Shown here: positions 45,102 through 54,419 of the stretch, one piece after another
How positions within the stretch are numbered: the stretch's first letter is position 1
How the letters are laid out: every line of letters begins with the position of its first letter
DNA from: Oceanospirillaceae bacterium
Lineage (GTDB): Bacteria > Pseudomonadota > Gammaproteobacteria > Pseudomonadales > Balneatricaceae
Reading direction: 5' to 3'
NCBI GenBank assembly: GCA_018647765.1
Contig: JABGSN010000057.1
Span: 1 to 64,000 of the forward strand
DNA: 64,000 bases
Made by a program: the position numbers and the translations under genes
The notes under the pieces: model-generated
What the model saw: only the letters and a program-made list of their open reading frames with translations
Told to the model about the DNA's origin: nothing
The model's database searches: none

Positions 45102-45827
45102 ATGTCCACTCCCGCATTATCCAAACTTAGTATTGCCGAACGCCTCGAGCGCAATTTTATTGCCGTTTTACTCGGTTTGATGACCATGATGACCTTTACC
45201 AATGTGGTCATAAGAAAACTACAAGAAATGGACTTTTGGCGCAGTGATTGGTTTGCCCCGTGGGCGGAGCCCTTGTCTGCCTTTGGTTTACAATCCCTAG
45301 AAACTACCGTGTTTTTGTTTGCCTGGATGGGGATCGTTGGCACCGCCTATTTGGTGCGCATCAAAGCTCAGTTAGGTGTTGATGTGGCACTCAACTACAT
45401 GTCGCCCGGCTGGCGCAAGGCCGCAGCCTTGTTGGCCGTGAGCGCGTGTTTACTCTATACCTTACTATTGCTTAAGGGCAGCTGGGACTATTGGGCTCCA
45501 TTTGCCAACTTACCTCCCACCGACGGCCGTATTTGGCCTGAGGGTTTTAAGGCTCGCTATTTGAGCCAAGGCTATTACGAAGTGAACGACATTGTAATGC
45601 CAGCCTGGGCTCAGTTTTTGAGCGACTGGTTTAACGACGGAGAGGAATACGAGAAGATCCCCCGATTTATCCCCTATTTTGCCTTACCCTTGGGTATGGC
45701 CCTATTGTTATGGCGCTACCTACGAGTAGCTGTAGATGTGATGCAAGGCAAAGCCAATATGATTATTGCCAGCCACGAAGCCGAAGACTTGGTTGATCAA
45801 GCCGCCACCACTGCAGACAAGGATTAA
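45102..45827 (+). CDS. dctQ: TRAP transporter small permease DctQ
   Basis: 241 residues from ATG 45102 with AGGTGG five bases upstream. Four membrane helices (about 20-40, 58-84, 102-123, 190-210); EPLSAFGLQSLETTVFLFAWMGIVGTA is the characteristic second-helix region. Slightly longer than average DctQ because of a hydrophilic insertion between helices 3 and 4 (about 125-185, PPTDGRIWPEGFKARYLSQGY). Four bases separate its stop from dctM. Confidence 0.9.
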   Translation: MSTPALSKLSIAERLERNFIAVLLGLMTMMTFTNVVIRKLQEMDFWRSDWFAPWAEPLSAFGLQSLETTVFLFAWMGIVGTAYLVRIKAQLGVDVALNYMSPGWRKAAALLAVSACLLYTLLLLKGSWDYWAPFANLPPTDGRIWPEGFKARYLSQGYYEVNDIVMPAWAQFLSDWFNDGEEYEKIPRFIPYFALPLGMALLLWRYLRVAVDVMQGKANMIIASHEAEDLVDQAATTADKD

Positions 45828-45831
45828 CCCT

Positions 45832-47208
45832 ATGGAAGCGCTGTATTTATTTATTTTGGTTATTTTATTGCTCTTGGTGGGTGTGCCAATCGCCGTGTCC
45901 CTTGGCCTGAGTTCGATTCTGTTTTTGTTGGTGTATTCCGACAGTTCCCTCGCATCGGTTGCACAAACCTTATTCTCGGCCTTCGAAGGCCACTACACGT
46001 TGCTGGCCATCCCCTTCTTTATTTTGGCCTCCAGCTTTATGTCCACCGGCGGCGTAGCCAAGCGTATTATCCGTTTTTCTATTGCCTGTGTTGGCCACTT
46101 TCACGGTGGTTTAGCCATTGCCGGTGTCTTTGCTTGCATGATGTTTGCTGCCCTGTCTGGCTCGTCGCCTGCAACAGTAGTGGCCATTGGCTCGATTGTG
46201 ATCGCTGCCATGCGCAAAGTCGGCTACAGCAAAGACTTTGCCGCTGGCGTCATTTGTAATGCCGGTACCTTAGGCATATTGATTCCACCTTCCATCGTTA
46301 TGGTGGTTTATGCCGCCGCTACCGACGTTTCCGTTGGGCGTATGTTCTTAGCCGGCGTTATACCGGGTTTGTTGGCCGGCACTATGCTTATGGTGGCCAT
46401 TTATTTTTATGCGCGCTATAAAGGTATGCCTAAAGGGGAATGGACGGGTTGGCGCGAAGTGCTTGGTTCAGCCCGTGCCGCCAGCTGGGGTTTGTTCTTG
46501 GTGGTGATTATTCTAGGCGGTATTTATGGCGGTTATTTCACACCCACCGAGGCGGCTGCAGTGGCGTCGGTTTACGCCTTTATCGTGTCGATGTATATCT
46601 ACCGCGACATGGGGCCATTAAAAGGCACTGCGGGCGGGGCACCCTTGTCACTCGCCAAACACCCCCAAGCCTTGTTTACGGCCTGGTTTCACAAAGACAC
46701 ACGGGAAACCTTGTTTGATGCGGGACGCTTGTCTGTGACCTTGTTGTTCATCATTGCCAACGCCCTCATCCTAAAACACGTACTAACCGACGAACAGATT
46801 CCACAAACCATAGCCACCGCTATGCTTGCGGCAGGTCTTGGTCCAATTATGTTTTTGGTGATGGTGAACGTGATCTTACTGATTGGTGGCCAATTCATGG
46901 AGCCATCTGGCCTTATCGTTATTGTGGCACCGCTGGTATTCCCCATTGCTATTGAGTTAGGTATCGACCCCATTCACCTAGGTATTATCATGGTGGTCAA
47001 CATGGAGATAGGCATGATCACACCACCGGTGGGCCTCAACCTGTTTGTCACCTCGGGAGTGGCCGGTATGTCAGTGATGCGGGTGGTGAAGGCCGCCACA
47101 CCGTGGCTAGCCATCCTGTTTGTATTCCTTATTATGGTGACTTACATTCCGGCACTATCAACCTTCTTGCCCATCTACTTCATGGGCCCAGAAATCATCA
47201 CCAAATAA
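45832..47208 (+). CDS. dctM: TRAP transporter large permease DctM
   Basis: 458 residues from ATG 45832, with AAGGA eight bases upstream; an upstream in-frame start inside dctQ is rejected. About 12 membrane helices; GHYTLLAIPFFILASSFMSTGGVAKRI and AALSGSSPATVVAIGSI are typical, as is EIGMITPPVGLNLFV near the end. The sodium-driven transport subunit of the dicarboxylate system. It ends six bases before the converging chemoreceptor gene. Confidence 0.94.
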   Translation: MEALYLFILVILLLLVGVPIAVSLGLSSILFLLVYSDSSLASVAQTLFSAFEGHYTLLAIPFFILASSFMSTGGVAKRIIRFSIACVGHFHGGLAIAGVFACMMFAALSGSSPATVVAIGSIVIAAMRKVGYSKDFAAGVICNAGTLGILIPPSIVMVVYAAATDVSVGRMFLAGVIPGLLAGTMLMVAIYFYARYKGMPKGEWTGWREVLGSARAASWGLFLVVIILGGIYGGYFTPTEAAAVASVYAFIVSMYIYRDMGPLKGTAGGAPLSLAKHPQALFTAWFHKDTRETLFDAGRLSVTLLFIIANALILKHVLTDEQIPQTIATAMLAAGLGPIMFLVMVNVILLIGGQFMEPSGLIVIVAPLVFPIAIELGIDPIHLGIIMVVNMEIGMITPPVGLNLFVTSGVAGMSVMRVVKAATPWLAILFVFLIMVTYIPALSTFLPIYFMGPEIITK

Positions 47209-47214
47209 ACATCC

Positions 47215-49725
47215 CTAACGCAAGTCAGACACCAAGTGCTTAATGTCTTGGTGCTCTGGCATGGGTTTGGCTTGGGCTAAGGCTAGATTTGGGTGTTGCT
47301 CTTCTAGTTTAAAGAACTGCATTAACTCGTTTAATTCTGCGGCTTGATCTGTTAACGCTCCCGCTGCCGCTGCCGACTCTTCCACTAAGGCTGAGTTCTG
47401 TTGGTTAAGCGAATCCAACTGTGCCACCGCATGGTTAACCTGCTCAATACCTGACGCTTGTTCATTACTGGCACTGGCAATCTCGCTAACGGTAAATGCC
47501 ACCATGTCTAAGGATTGGCGTATTTTATCAAGCGCTTCTCCAGTTTCGTTAACCAAATGGCTGCCTTGCTCAACCCGTGCACCACTATCGTTAATGAGGC
47601 CGGTAATGTCTTTAGCGGCATCGGCTGCGCGTTGAGCCAAAGAGCGCACTTCGCCTGCCACTACTGCAAAGCCACGGCCATGTTCACCGGCTCTTGCGGC
47701 TTCAACCGAGGCGTTAAGGGCCAACAGGTTAGTTTGGAAAGCAATGCCATCGATCAAGCTAATAATGTCGGCAATTTTGCGACTTGACTGGGCAATTTCA
47801 CCCATCGATTCAACCGCTTGGGCAACCACAGTGCCACTGGCTTGAGCCTGTGCCATGGAGTCGCGCATCAAGTTGTTGGCTTTCTCTGAATTGTCGGCAT
47901 TGAGGCGTACCGAGCTGGCCATTTGTTCCATGCTGGCTGCGGTTTCTTCTAACGATGAGGCTTGCGTAGCCGTACGGTTCGTCAGGTCTTCACCGCCGCG
48001 AGCAATTTCGTCGGCGCCACGGCGCACTTCTTGGCCCATGGCGCGTACGTCAGCAACGATGCCTGCCACGCTGGAGCTGGTACCATTGAGGGCTATGGCA
48101 ATGTTATTGAGTTCGCCTTCGTAGTTATCGCTCATGGTTTGGCTCAGGTCACCCTCACTAATGGCAGACGCCACTCGAGTAACATCTCCTACGGCTTGCT
48201 CTAGGGCATCCATGGAATGGTTAATGTCTTGCTTGAGGCGATCTAAATCGCCCGCTAGGTCAACCTTAATGCGGCGACCAAATTGGCCTTGTGCGAGGTC
48301 CTGCATCACCTCGCCAATCTCTCCCAGTGCGGTTTCCATGGTGGCCATGGCATTGTCCACTTGCTGGCGGAAACCGCCTTCAATATCGCCCCGCATACGT
48401 GCACTAAAGTCGCCAGAAGCCAAGCTAGCCATAACTTGTCCTAAACACTTCATGGTGGCTTCTACGCTGTCGGCTGAATTATTAGTGGCATCCTTAAGGC
48501 TGCTAAAGTTACCCACTAACGGCAGGTCTACACGGGGGCTAAAATCACCCGCTGCCACCGCACCCATCACCCTATTAATTTGGCCAATGGCACTTTCCTG
48601 ACGTTGCAGTAGGCCATTTAATGCCAGGCCAGCTTGGCCGGTTTCATCTTTACTGGGATTTTTATAACGTATCGATAAATCGCCCGTTTTTTCGACTTTA
48701 CCAATAACATGGGCCAACACCAGCATCGGCTTAGCAATAATGCTGGCGAACATAAAGGCCAATACTGCCACTAACACAACGCCCACAGCGGCGATAATCA
48801 ACATGGTGTTTTGTAGCTGTGCAATCGGGGCAAACGCCTCGACCTCATCAATCTCTGCCAAAATATTCCACACCACACCATCACTCACGGTCAATGGGGC
48901 GTAGGCTGACAACACGGTGTTGCCGTTGTAATCAATCACAACCTGGCTGTCGGTGATGCCGGCTAACGCTTGGCGGCTGGCCAGGGTGTCTACCTTACCT
49001 AATTCGGGGTTGGCAAATGAGGCATTCACACTGTGGTTAATAGGGTCCAAAAATGAGTCAGAGCGCATCAGTAAATCCGCACCGACTAAGTAGGTTTCGC
49101 CGGTTTCGCCCATGCCGGTTCGCTCGGCCATAATGTGGTCAATGCCTGCAATAGACACTTGCATGGCTAACACCATGACCGTTTCGCCATCGACTTTGAC
49201 CGGGGCCGCGATAAACGCAGCAGGGTCGCCGTTACTTGGCGCATACGGCGCAAGGTCCGACATATGGTACTGTGAGTCCGCTATCACACGGCGCACCACT
49301 TGGCCTAAACCAGAATCCTTATACACCCCCGACACCAAGTTAGTTTGGTAATCCGCTTCTTGAGTGACGCTGTAGAAACAGTAGCCTTCTAGGTCAAGTA
49401 AGAACAAGTCGTAGTAGTCGTTACGTTTGATATAACGACTGAACATAGATTGACCATCTTCGTCTAATTCAACTATAGCGGTTTCTAATCCCTGCTTCTC
49501 AAGCAGTAAAGCTAGGTTGTCGGCTAAGGTTTCGATGCCATTTTGAGCATCTTGAAAATGCTGTTGAATTTGATTCGCTTTAATGGTCCGCTGAGCCTGT
49601 AACTGTTCAAAGGCCTGCGACTCGAGCGCTGCGCTGCTGTTCTGCAGACTCACTATACCAATGATCAGGGCGGGAATAATGCCAACTATTAAGATCAAGG
49701 CAATGAATTTTTGCTTCAAGTTCAT
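47215..49725 (-). CDS. Methyl-accepting chemotaxis protein with dCache sensor and multiple HAMP-like repeats
   Basis: 836 residues. Membrane helix at 7-29, a periplasmic sensor of dCache type (about 35-305), second helix at about 310-335. Then come a HAMP domain (about 336-385) and four further HAMP-like units, each with a G-D/Q-F or G-D-L turn: VAAGDFSPRV, LASGDFSARM, LAQGQFGRRI, ISEGDLSQTM. The signalling hairpin tip IDGIAFQTNLLALNASVEAARAGEHGRGFAVVA is intact. No C-terminal pentapeptide for CheR docking (ends HLVSDLR). It converges on dctM, suggesting but not proving an organic-acid ligand. Confidence 0.93.
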   Translation of the reverse strand: MNLKQKFIALILIVGIIPALIIGIVSLQNSSAALESQAFEQLQAQRTIKANQIQQHFQDAQNGIETLADNLALLLEKQGLETAIVELDEDGQSMFSRYIKRNDYYDLFLLDLEGYCFYSVTQEADYQTNLVSGVYKDSGLGQVVRRVIADSQYHMSDLAPYAPSNGDPAAFIAAPVKVDGETVMVLAMQVSIAGIDHIMAERTGMGETGETYLVGADLLMRSDSFLDPINHSVNASFANPELGKVDTLASRQALAGITDSQVVIDYNGNTVLSAYAPLTVSDGVVWNILAEIDEVEAFAPIAQLQNTMLIIAAVGVVLVAVLAFMFASIIAKPMLVLAHVIGKVEKTGDLSIRYKNPSKDETGQAGLALNGLLQRQESAIGQINRVMGAVAAGDFSPRVDLPLVGNFSSLKDATNNSADSVEATMKCLGQVMASLASGDFSARMRGDIEGGFRQQVDNAMATMETALGEIGEVMQDLAQGQFGRRIKVDLAGDLDRLKQDINHSMDALEQAVGDVTRVASAISEGDLSQTMSDNYEGELNNIAIALNGTSSSVAGIVADVRAMGQEVRRGADEIARGGEDLTNRTATQASSLEETAASMEQMASSVRLNADNSEKANNLMRDSMAQAQASGTVVAQAVESMGEIAQSSRKIADIISLIDGIAFQTNLLALNASVEAARAGEHGRGFAVVAGEVRSLAQRAADAAKDITGLINDSGARVEQGSHLVNETGEALDKIRQSLDMVAFTVSEIASASNEQASGIEQVNHAVAQLDSLNQQNSALVEESAAAAGALTDQAAELNELMQFFKLEEQHPNLALAQAKPMPEHQDIKHLVSDLR

Positions 49726-49805
49726 GTGTGTCCTTACTTCGCCGCAGTTTAAGTGTGCTAGCCAATACTAACATTGGCTTTGTGGCCCTGTAAAAGCCAG
49801 CACCG

Positions 49806-50546
49806 TCAAAACTGATATGGAAATTCTGCTTGTTGTTCAAGGGTCTGTAGCAAATCAGCTTCGGCCCCCGCGCCCCACTGATTAGTATAGACCAAATCCC
49901 CCAAAGGCAAACGTTGGCGCCAACCTTTATTGGCTAACTCTGGGGTGGCTAAAAAATGATCCACATAACCCACACATAAATAGGCAATAGGTACTATTGC
50001 GGCAGGGATGCCAAGCACCTGTTTGAGTTCATTGGGATCCATAATACTCACCCAACCCACCCCTAGACCTTCGGCGCGGGCTGCCAGCCACAAATTTTGT
50101 ACCGCGCAAACACTACTAAACAAATCCATTTCTGGCATTTGTTGCCGCCCCAAAACGATAGGTCCTGCGCGCTCTCTGTCGCAGGTAATACAGATGTTCA
50201 GCGGTGCATCAAGGATACCCGCCAATTTGAGTTGCCGATATTGCTGCTGTCGCTCATCTTCAAACTCATTGGCCGCCGCCTCATTAGCCTGTTGGTAGAG
50301 CCCGTAGACTTGCCGTTTGACCGCGTCATCATTAACCAAGGTAAAGTTCCACGGCTGCATAAAGCCCACCGAAGGCGCATGGTGCGCGGCATACAAAACC
50401 CGTGCCAATACCTCATCGGGCACCGGATCTGGTTTAAACTGGCTGCGCACGTCGCGCCGATTAAATAGAGTTTTATAGAGCCCGTGTCGATCTTCTTCGG
50501 CAAATGCCAAGTCGTGTTGATGAGCGTCGGTGAGGGTCGCTGACAT
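49806..50546 (-). CDS. bluB: 5,6-dimethylbenzimidazole synthase BluB
   Basis: 246-residue nitroreductase-fold flavoprotein that uses O2 to break down reduced FMN into 5,6-dimethylbenzimidazole, the lower ligand of cobalamin. Signatures: FNRRDVRSQFKPDPVPDEVLARVL, HHAPSVGFMQPWNFTLV (Asp/Ser catalytic area), and GRQQMPEMDLFSSVCAVQNLWLAARAEGLGVGWVS. No other cobalamin gene is in the window, and no B12 riboswitch is visible in the 218 bases before it. Confidence 0.93.
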   Translation of the reverse strand: MSATLTDAHQHDLAFAEEDRHGLYKTLFNRRDVRSQFKPDPVPDEVLARVLYAAHHAPSVGFMQPWNFTLVNDDAVKRQVYGLYQQANEAAANEFEDERQQQYRQLKLAGILDAPLNICITCDRERAGPIVLGRQQMPEMDLFSSVCAVQNLWLAARAEGLGVGWVSIMDPNELKQVLGIPAAIVPIAYLCVGYVDHFLATPELANKGWRQRLPLGDLVYTNQWGAGAEADLLQTLEQQAEFPYQF

Positions 50547-50764
50547 GAGTCATTCCTAGGATAAACGAAGTGTAGGGCCGAGGATCTTTATAAAGCCCTG
50601 CGTGGCTGGGGTCAAGGCACATGGCGGCTGTGCACATAAATACGCCGATTATGGAAATGTGATGGAGATTGCGGCCCCTTGCGGCGATACGTTAGCGCGC
50701 CCCAGCCGCCTGTGCTAACTTAGTTAGCCTGTTGAATGGGTGCCTACTCCCTTGGAAATTTGTC

Positions 50765-51463
50765 ATGACTGCTAACGCCTTAGTCGCTATTGTCGAAGAC
50801 GACACGGATCAGCGTGTCAATTATTGTACCGCATTGGAAAAGCGCTTTATCAAAGTTCAGTCCTTTGCCACCAAACAAGCCGCGCTGGACGGTTTGAGCC
50901 GAACTCGCCCAGACTTATTGGTCTTAGATATCATTCTGGATCAAGAATACGATGCTGGTTTTGACCTGTACAGCCAGCTGTGCCACCTGCACCCAGGCTT
51001 GCCAGTATTATTTTTAACCGAACGCGTTGGCGATATTGATACCGTATCCGGCTTACGTATGGGCGCATGGGACTACCAACCTAAGCCCATCAGTATTGAC
51101 TACTTTGTGACAAAGGTTGAATCCCTGTTACGTTTGACCAAACATAACCCTAAGTTCGCAGCCGAGAAAGTAGTGACGCGTGGCCAATTATGCATCGACA
51201 TCCAGCGCCACACCGTACACTGGTGTGGCCAACAGGTGGCCGACATTACGGTCACCGAATTCAAACTGCTGGAAGCCTTGAGTCAATACCCCAACACCAT
51301 CAATACCTACCAAGGCTTGGCTGCCGCCACATTAGGCGGCGTGGTGGCCAATAATACCGTGAGCACCCATATTAGTAACATTAAGCGCAAATTCATTAGC
51401 GTAGACCCAAGCTTTGCCGCCATTAGGGCTGAGTATGGTCAAGGTTATCGCTGGCGTGAATAA
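50765..51463 (+). CDS. Response regulator resembling the proteobacterial dedicated sortase system regulator (PdsR-like)
   Basis: 232 residues from ATG 50765. Receiver domain: acidic EDDTDQR, phosphorylated Asp in LLVLDIILDQEYDAGFDLY (with the group-specific insertion after it), FLTERVGDIDTVSGLRMGAWDYQPKPIS. C-terminal OmpR-type winged helix: ITVTEFKLLEALSQYPNTINTYQGL and NNTVSTHISNIKRKFISVDPSFAAIRAEYGQGYRWRE. Several blocks are like those of the PdsR group, but sortase and its targets are not seen here. Overlaps the kinase gene. Confidence 0.82.
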   Translation: MTANALVAIVEDDTDQRVNYCTALEKRFIKVQSFATKQAALDGLSRTRPDLLVLDIILDQEYDAGFDLYSQLCHLHPGLPVLFLTERVGDIDTVSGLRMGAWDYQPKPISIDYFVTKVESLLRLTKHNPKFAAEKVVTRGQLCIDIQRHTVHWCGQQVADITVTEFKLLEALSQYPNTINTYQGLAAATLGGVVANNTVSTHISNIKRKFISVDPSFAAIRAEYGQGYRWRE

Positions 51464-53579
51464 ATTTTTTCGAGTGGGTTTAAGGGCCCAAATGAGCCTG
51501 TTTATGGTGGTGTTGCTGAGCATCCCTTATATGGGTTACCGCTTTGTGGAGGAAACGCGCGGTTTCTTTAGGCACAGCCAAGTGGTCGCCCAAGAACAAA
51601 TAGCCCAAAGTGTGAGCAACCTGTTTGCCGGCCAACATCAGTTGCTCAAACAAATACCGGAATTGAGCCAGCGCCAAGCCCTGCTGACTAAATTTCAGCT
51701 TGAGCAAGCACCTAACATCGACGGCAATATCCAAGATTGGGGTGCAACGTTAAACTTTGCCTCCGACTATCACGCTAAAAATGAGACCAGGGCCTTGGCC
51801 GATCCACCGTCCATGGCGTTTGTGTTGGCAGAGTACGGTGCACACTTGTTCGGCGCTATCCAGGTAAAAGACCAATACCGTGTAGCCCGCAACGACAGCA
51901 ACAACAAAAGTGCTTACGATCATATTGAATTAAGTTACATCACCAATACACAGCAGACTGTCAGCTTACAACTATTGGTGCAAGATGAAGGCCCTATGAC
52001 CGTTGAATTTGCTGATGCCAACGCGGCACTGAGCGGCGCAGGTTTTACGCCTGACGTCAGCGCCTACCTTCATGATACCGCTACCGGTTATCAGGTTGAA
52101 TTCGCCTTTCCCTCGGCGCTATTAGGACCCAAACAGCAAATTTACATCAGCTTAACCGATGCCGACCAAAACCCACAGACCGACACCATAGAGCTACAGC
52201 GTATTGTTCTGGATGGCCCAGAAAAAGGCGGCTTTAGCTCACTCAACACCCAATCGAACTTAGCCATGCAGTTACTCTCAGGGCATGCCAACGCTGGCGT
52301 GGAAATCGCTTTATACGACCGTCATCTTAACCGTTTGGCCAAAGTGGGCTCGAGCATTGCCATGCATCACCAGCCTTGGCAGTGGTCCATTGATGGCCTT
52401 TTTGAAGCGATGGTCGACCTTGCCTTCACCCAACTGTTACAACTTGATCAACCGCCAGCGGAAGATTCTGGCCGGGCTCAAGCCTCCTTGCTTAACCTCG
52501 CCGTGAGTGGTGTTACGGTTAACAAGCAATGGGCCAGCCGCAATAGCTTGCCTATTCAGGCCACCGCACAACCTATCTTTGACACCAATGGACGCGTGCT
52601 GGGTCTCGTCTTAGTTCAGCAATCCACCGCCCAATTACTGTCCTGGCAACGCCAAGCGATGCAAAAAATTGCCAGCCTAAGTATAGGCAGTATGCTGTTG
52701 ATATTGTTATTGCTGTTTTTGGTATTTTGGCGTTTGGCGTTTCGCATCCGTAGACTAGGCCAAGAAGCGAAGCAGCTGGTCGACCCACAAGGACGACTAC
52801 AAACCAACACCATCGTGCACGAAACCAAGCAAGCAGATGAACTGGGCGACTTGGCCCGCAGCCTCAACCAAGTGGTGGCCCAATTGCATCAAAACCAGGC
52901 CTTTCTTTCGCAAATGCCGCGCACCCTGAGCCACGAAATTAACAACCCACTTAATGCCATAGCCACTTCGTTAGGGAACATGGCGCAAGTGCCCTTATCG
53001 GATGAAGTGAAGGCTTATCTAGCCATGGCCCAGCGGGGCATTCACCGTATTGATGGCATCCTTTCTAAATTGGCCGATGCCGCTAACTTAGAGGAAGCTC
53101 TCACCCAAGATATCAAAGAACCCGTTGATGTAGCTCACCTAGTATCGAGCTATTGCGCCTATCAAGACCAAATAGACGGCGGTTTAGTGGATTATCAGGG
53201 GCCAACTCAAGGCACCATGGTTAATGCCGTGGATTACCGAATAGAACAGCTATTAGACAAACTGCTGGACAATGCCCGAGACTTTCGGCACCCGGCCACA
53301 CATACCTTAGTGACACTGAAGGTTAGCTTGGGCTGGGTAGAGATAACGGTGTCTAACTTTGGCCCTCCCATTGATGCCAGCTACCAACGGCAACTGTTCA
53401 ACTCCATGGTAAGCCATAGGGCCAAAGCCAGCCCTACCGACGACAGCCACTTTGGTTTGGGTTTGTTTGTGGTGAGTAGCATTGTGCGCTTTCATCAAGG
53501 CCAAATAGGCCACCACAACTTAGCTAATGACGGCGGCGTATGTTTTACCATCACCCTGCCGGCCCTTGGTTTAAGCTAA
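51435..53579 (+). CDS. Sensor histidine kinase with CBM9-like periplasmic domain (PdsS-like)
   Basis: 714 residues from ATG 51435 (AGGG six bases upstream), overlapping the regulator's 3' end by 29 bases; GTG 51456 is an alternative. Membrane helix near 20-40, then a large periplasmic region beginning like a CBM9 sugar-binding domain (NIDGNIQDWGA, FGAIQVKDQYRVARN, YQVEFAFPSALLGP), a second helix at about 420-440, HAMP-like region, phosphorylated His in RTLSHEINNPLNAIATSL, and an ATPase G box (HFGLGLFVVSSIVRF). Layout matches the dedicated-sortase kinase group. Ligand unknown; a carbohydrate-like or cell-surface signal is possible. Confidence 0.85.
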   Translation: MVKVIAGVNKFFRVGLRAQMSLFMVVLLSIPYMGYRFVEETRGFFRHSQVVAQEQIAQSVSNLFAGQHQLLKQIPELSQRQALLTKFQLEQAPNIDGNIQDWGATLNFASDYHAKNETRALADPPSMAFVLAEYGAHLFGAIQVKDQYRVARNDSNNKSAYDHIELSYITNTQQTVSLQLLVQDEGPMTVEFADANAALSGAGFTPDVSAYLHDTATGYQVEFAFPSALLGPKQQIYISLTDADQNPQTDTIELQRIVLDGPEKGGFSSLNTQSNLAMQLLSGHANAGVEIALYDRHLNRLAKVGSSIAMHHQPWQWSIDGLFEAMVDLAFTQLLQLDQPPAEDSGRAQASLLNLAVSGVTVNKQWASRNSLPIQATAQPIFDTNGRVLGLVLVQQSTAQLLSWQRQAMQKIASLSIGSMLLILLLLFLVFWRLAFRIRRLGQEAKQLVDPQGRLQTNTIVHETKQADELGDLARSLNQVVAQLHQNQAFLSQMPRTLSHEINNPLNAIATSLGNMAQVPLSDEVKAYLAMAQRGIHRIDGILSKLADAANLEEALTQDIKEPVDVAHLVSSYCAYQDQIDGGLVDYQGPTQGTMVNAVDYRIEQLLDKLLDNARDFRHPATHTLVTLKVSLGWVEITVSNFGPPIDASYQRQLFNSMVSHRAKASPTDDSHFGLGLFVVSSIVRFHQGQIGHHNLANDGGVCFTITLPALGLS

Positions 53580-53589
53580 AGCATCAACC

Positions 53590-54417
53590 TCAGTTTTCGG
53601 AAATCGTCACCGACCTCATGCCTTCTCGCCGCGCAAACCACCAAGCGATCAATACTGCCAACGACGCTAGACCAATGATAATTGTCGCTAAAGCATTGAT
53701 CTGGGGGCTAATACCCAGACGTGCACTCGAGAACACTTGCATCGGCAAAGTCGTCGCGCCGGGGCCAGATACAAAGCTGGCAATGACTAAGTCATCAAGG
53801 GACAGGGTAAACGCCAGCAACCAACCCGAGACCAATGCTGGCGCAATAATAGGCAGCGTCACTAAAAAGAACACCTTCCAAGGTGGGGCACCTAAGTCTT
53901 GCGCGGCTTCTTCAATCGATTCGTCTAGCTCTTGCAGACGTGAGCTAATCACCACGGCCACAAAGGCCGTACAAAAGGTGACGTGAGCAATCCATATAGT
54001 CAGCATGCCGCGTTGGCCGGGCCAGCCTAACGTTTGCCCCATGGCCACAAACAACAGCAGCAACGACAGGCCGGTGATCACTTCAGGCATCACCAACGGT
54101 GCCGTGATCATACTGGTAAAGGCGGTTTTGCCTTTGAACGCACCCATACGCACCATCACCATGGAGGCCATGGTGCCTAAGACCACGGCGGCAGACGCGG
54201 CGAGTACGGCAATCTTAAGGCTGATCCAAGCCGCGCCCAACATCTGCGGGTCGCGAAACAGCTCGCCATACCATTTGAATGAGAATCCGGCCCACACTGT
54301 GACCAGCTCTGACTTATTGAAAGAGAAGATCACCAAAATTATGATAGGCGCGTAAAGGAAAAAGAAGCCTAAACTCAAAAACCACTTAGACCAGTTAGAC
54401 AGTTTTCCTGTTTGCAT
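53590..54417 (-). CDS. potI: Putrescine/spermidine ABC transporter permease PotI
   Basis: 275 residues, six membrane helices; EAA motif EEAAQDLGAPPWKVFFLVTLPIIAPAL. Start MQTGKLSNWSKWFLSLGFFFLYAPI. Last gene of the minus-strand polyamine operon, two bases after potH, converging on the sensor kinase gene with 10 bases between. In Pseudomonas this is SpuH. Confidence 0.93.
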   Translation of the reverse strand: MQTGKLSNWSKWFLSLGFFFLYAPIIILVIFSFNKSELVTVWAGFSFKWYGELFRDPQMLGAAWISLKIAVLAASAAVVLGTMASMVMVRMGAFKGKTAFTSMITAPLVMPEVITGLSLLLLFVAMGQTLGWPGQRGMLTIWIAHVTFCTAFVAVVISSRLQELDESIEEAAQDLGAPPWKVFFLVTLPIIAPALVSGWLLAFTLSLDDLVIASFVSGPGATTLPMQVFSSARLGISPQINALATIIIGLASLAVLIAWWFARREGMRSVTISEN

Positions 54418-54419
54418 GT

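Noticed and set aside
50547-50764. Cobalamin riboswitch upstream of bluB
   Set aside because: No B12-box-like sequence and no suitable long fold seen; only a GC-rich stretch with TTGCGGCC/TTGCGGCG repeats.
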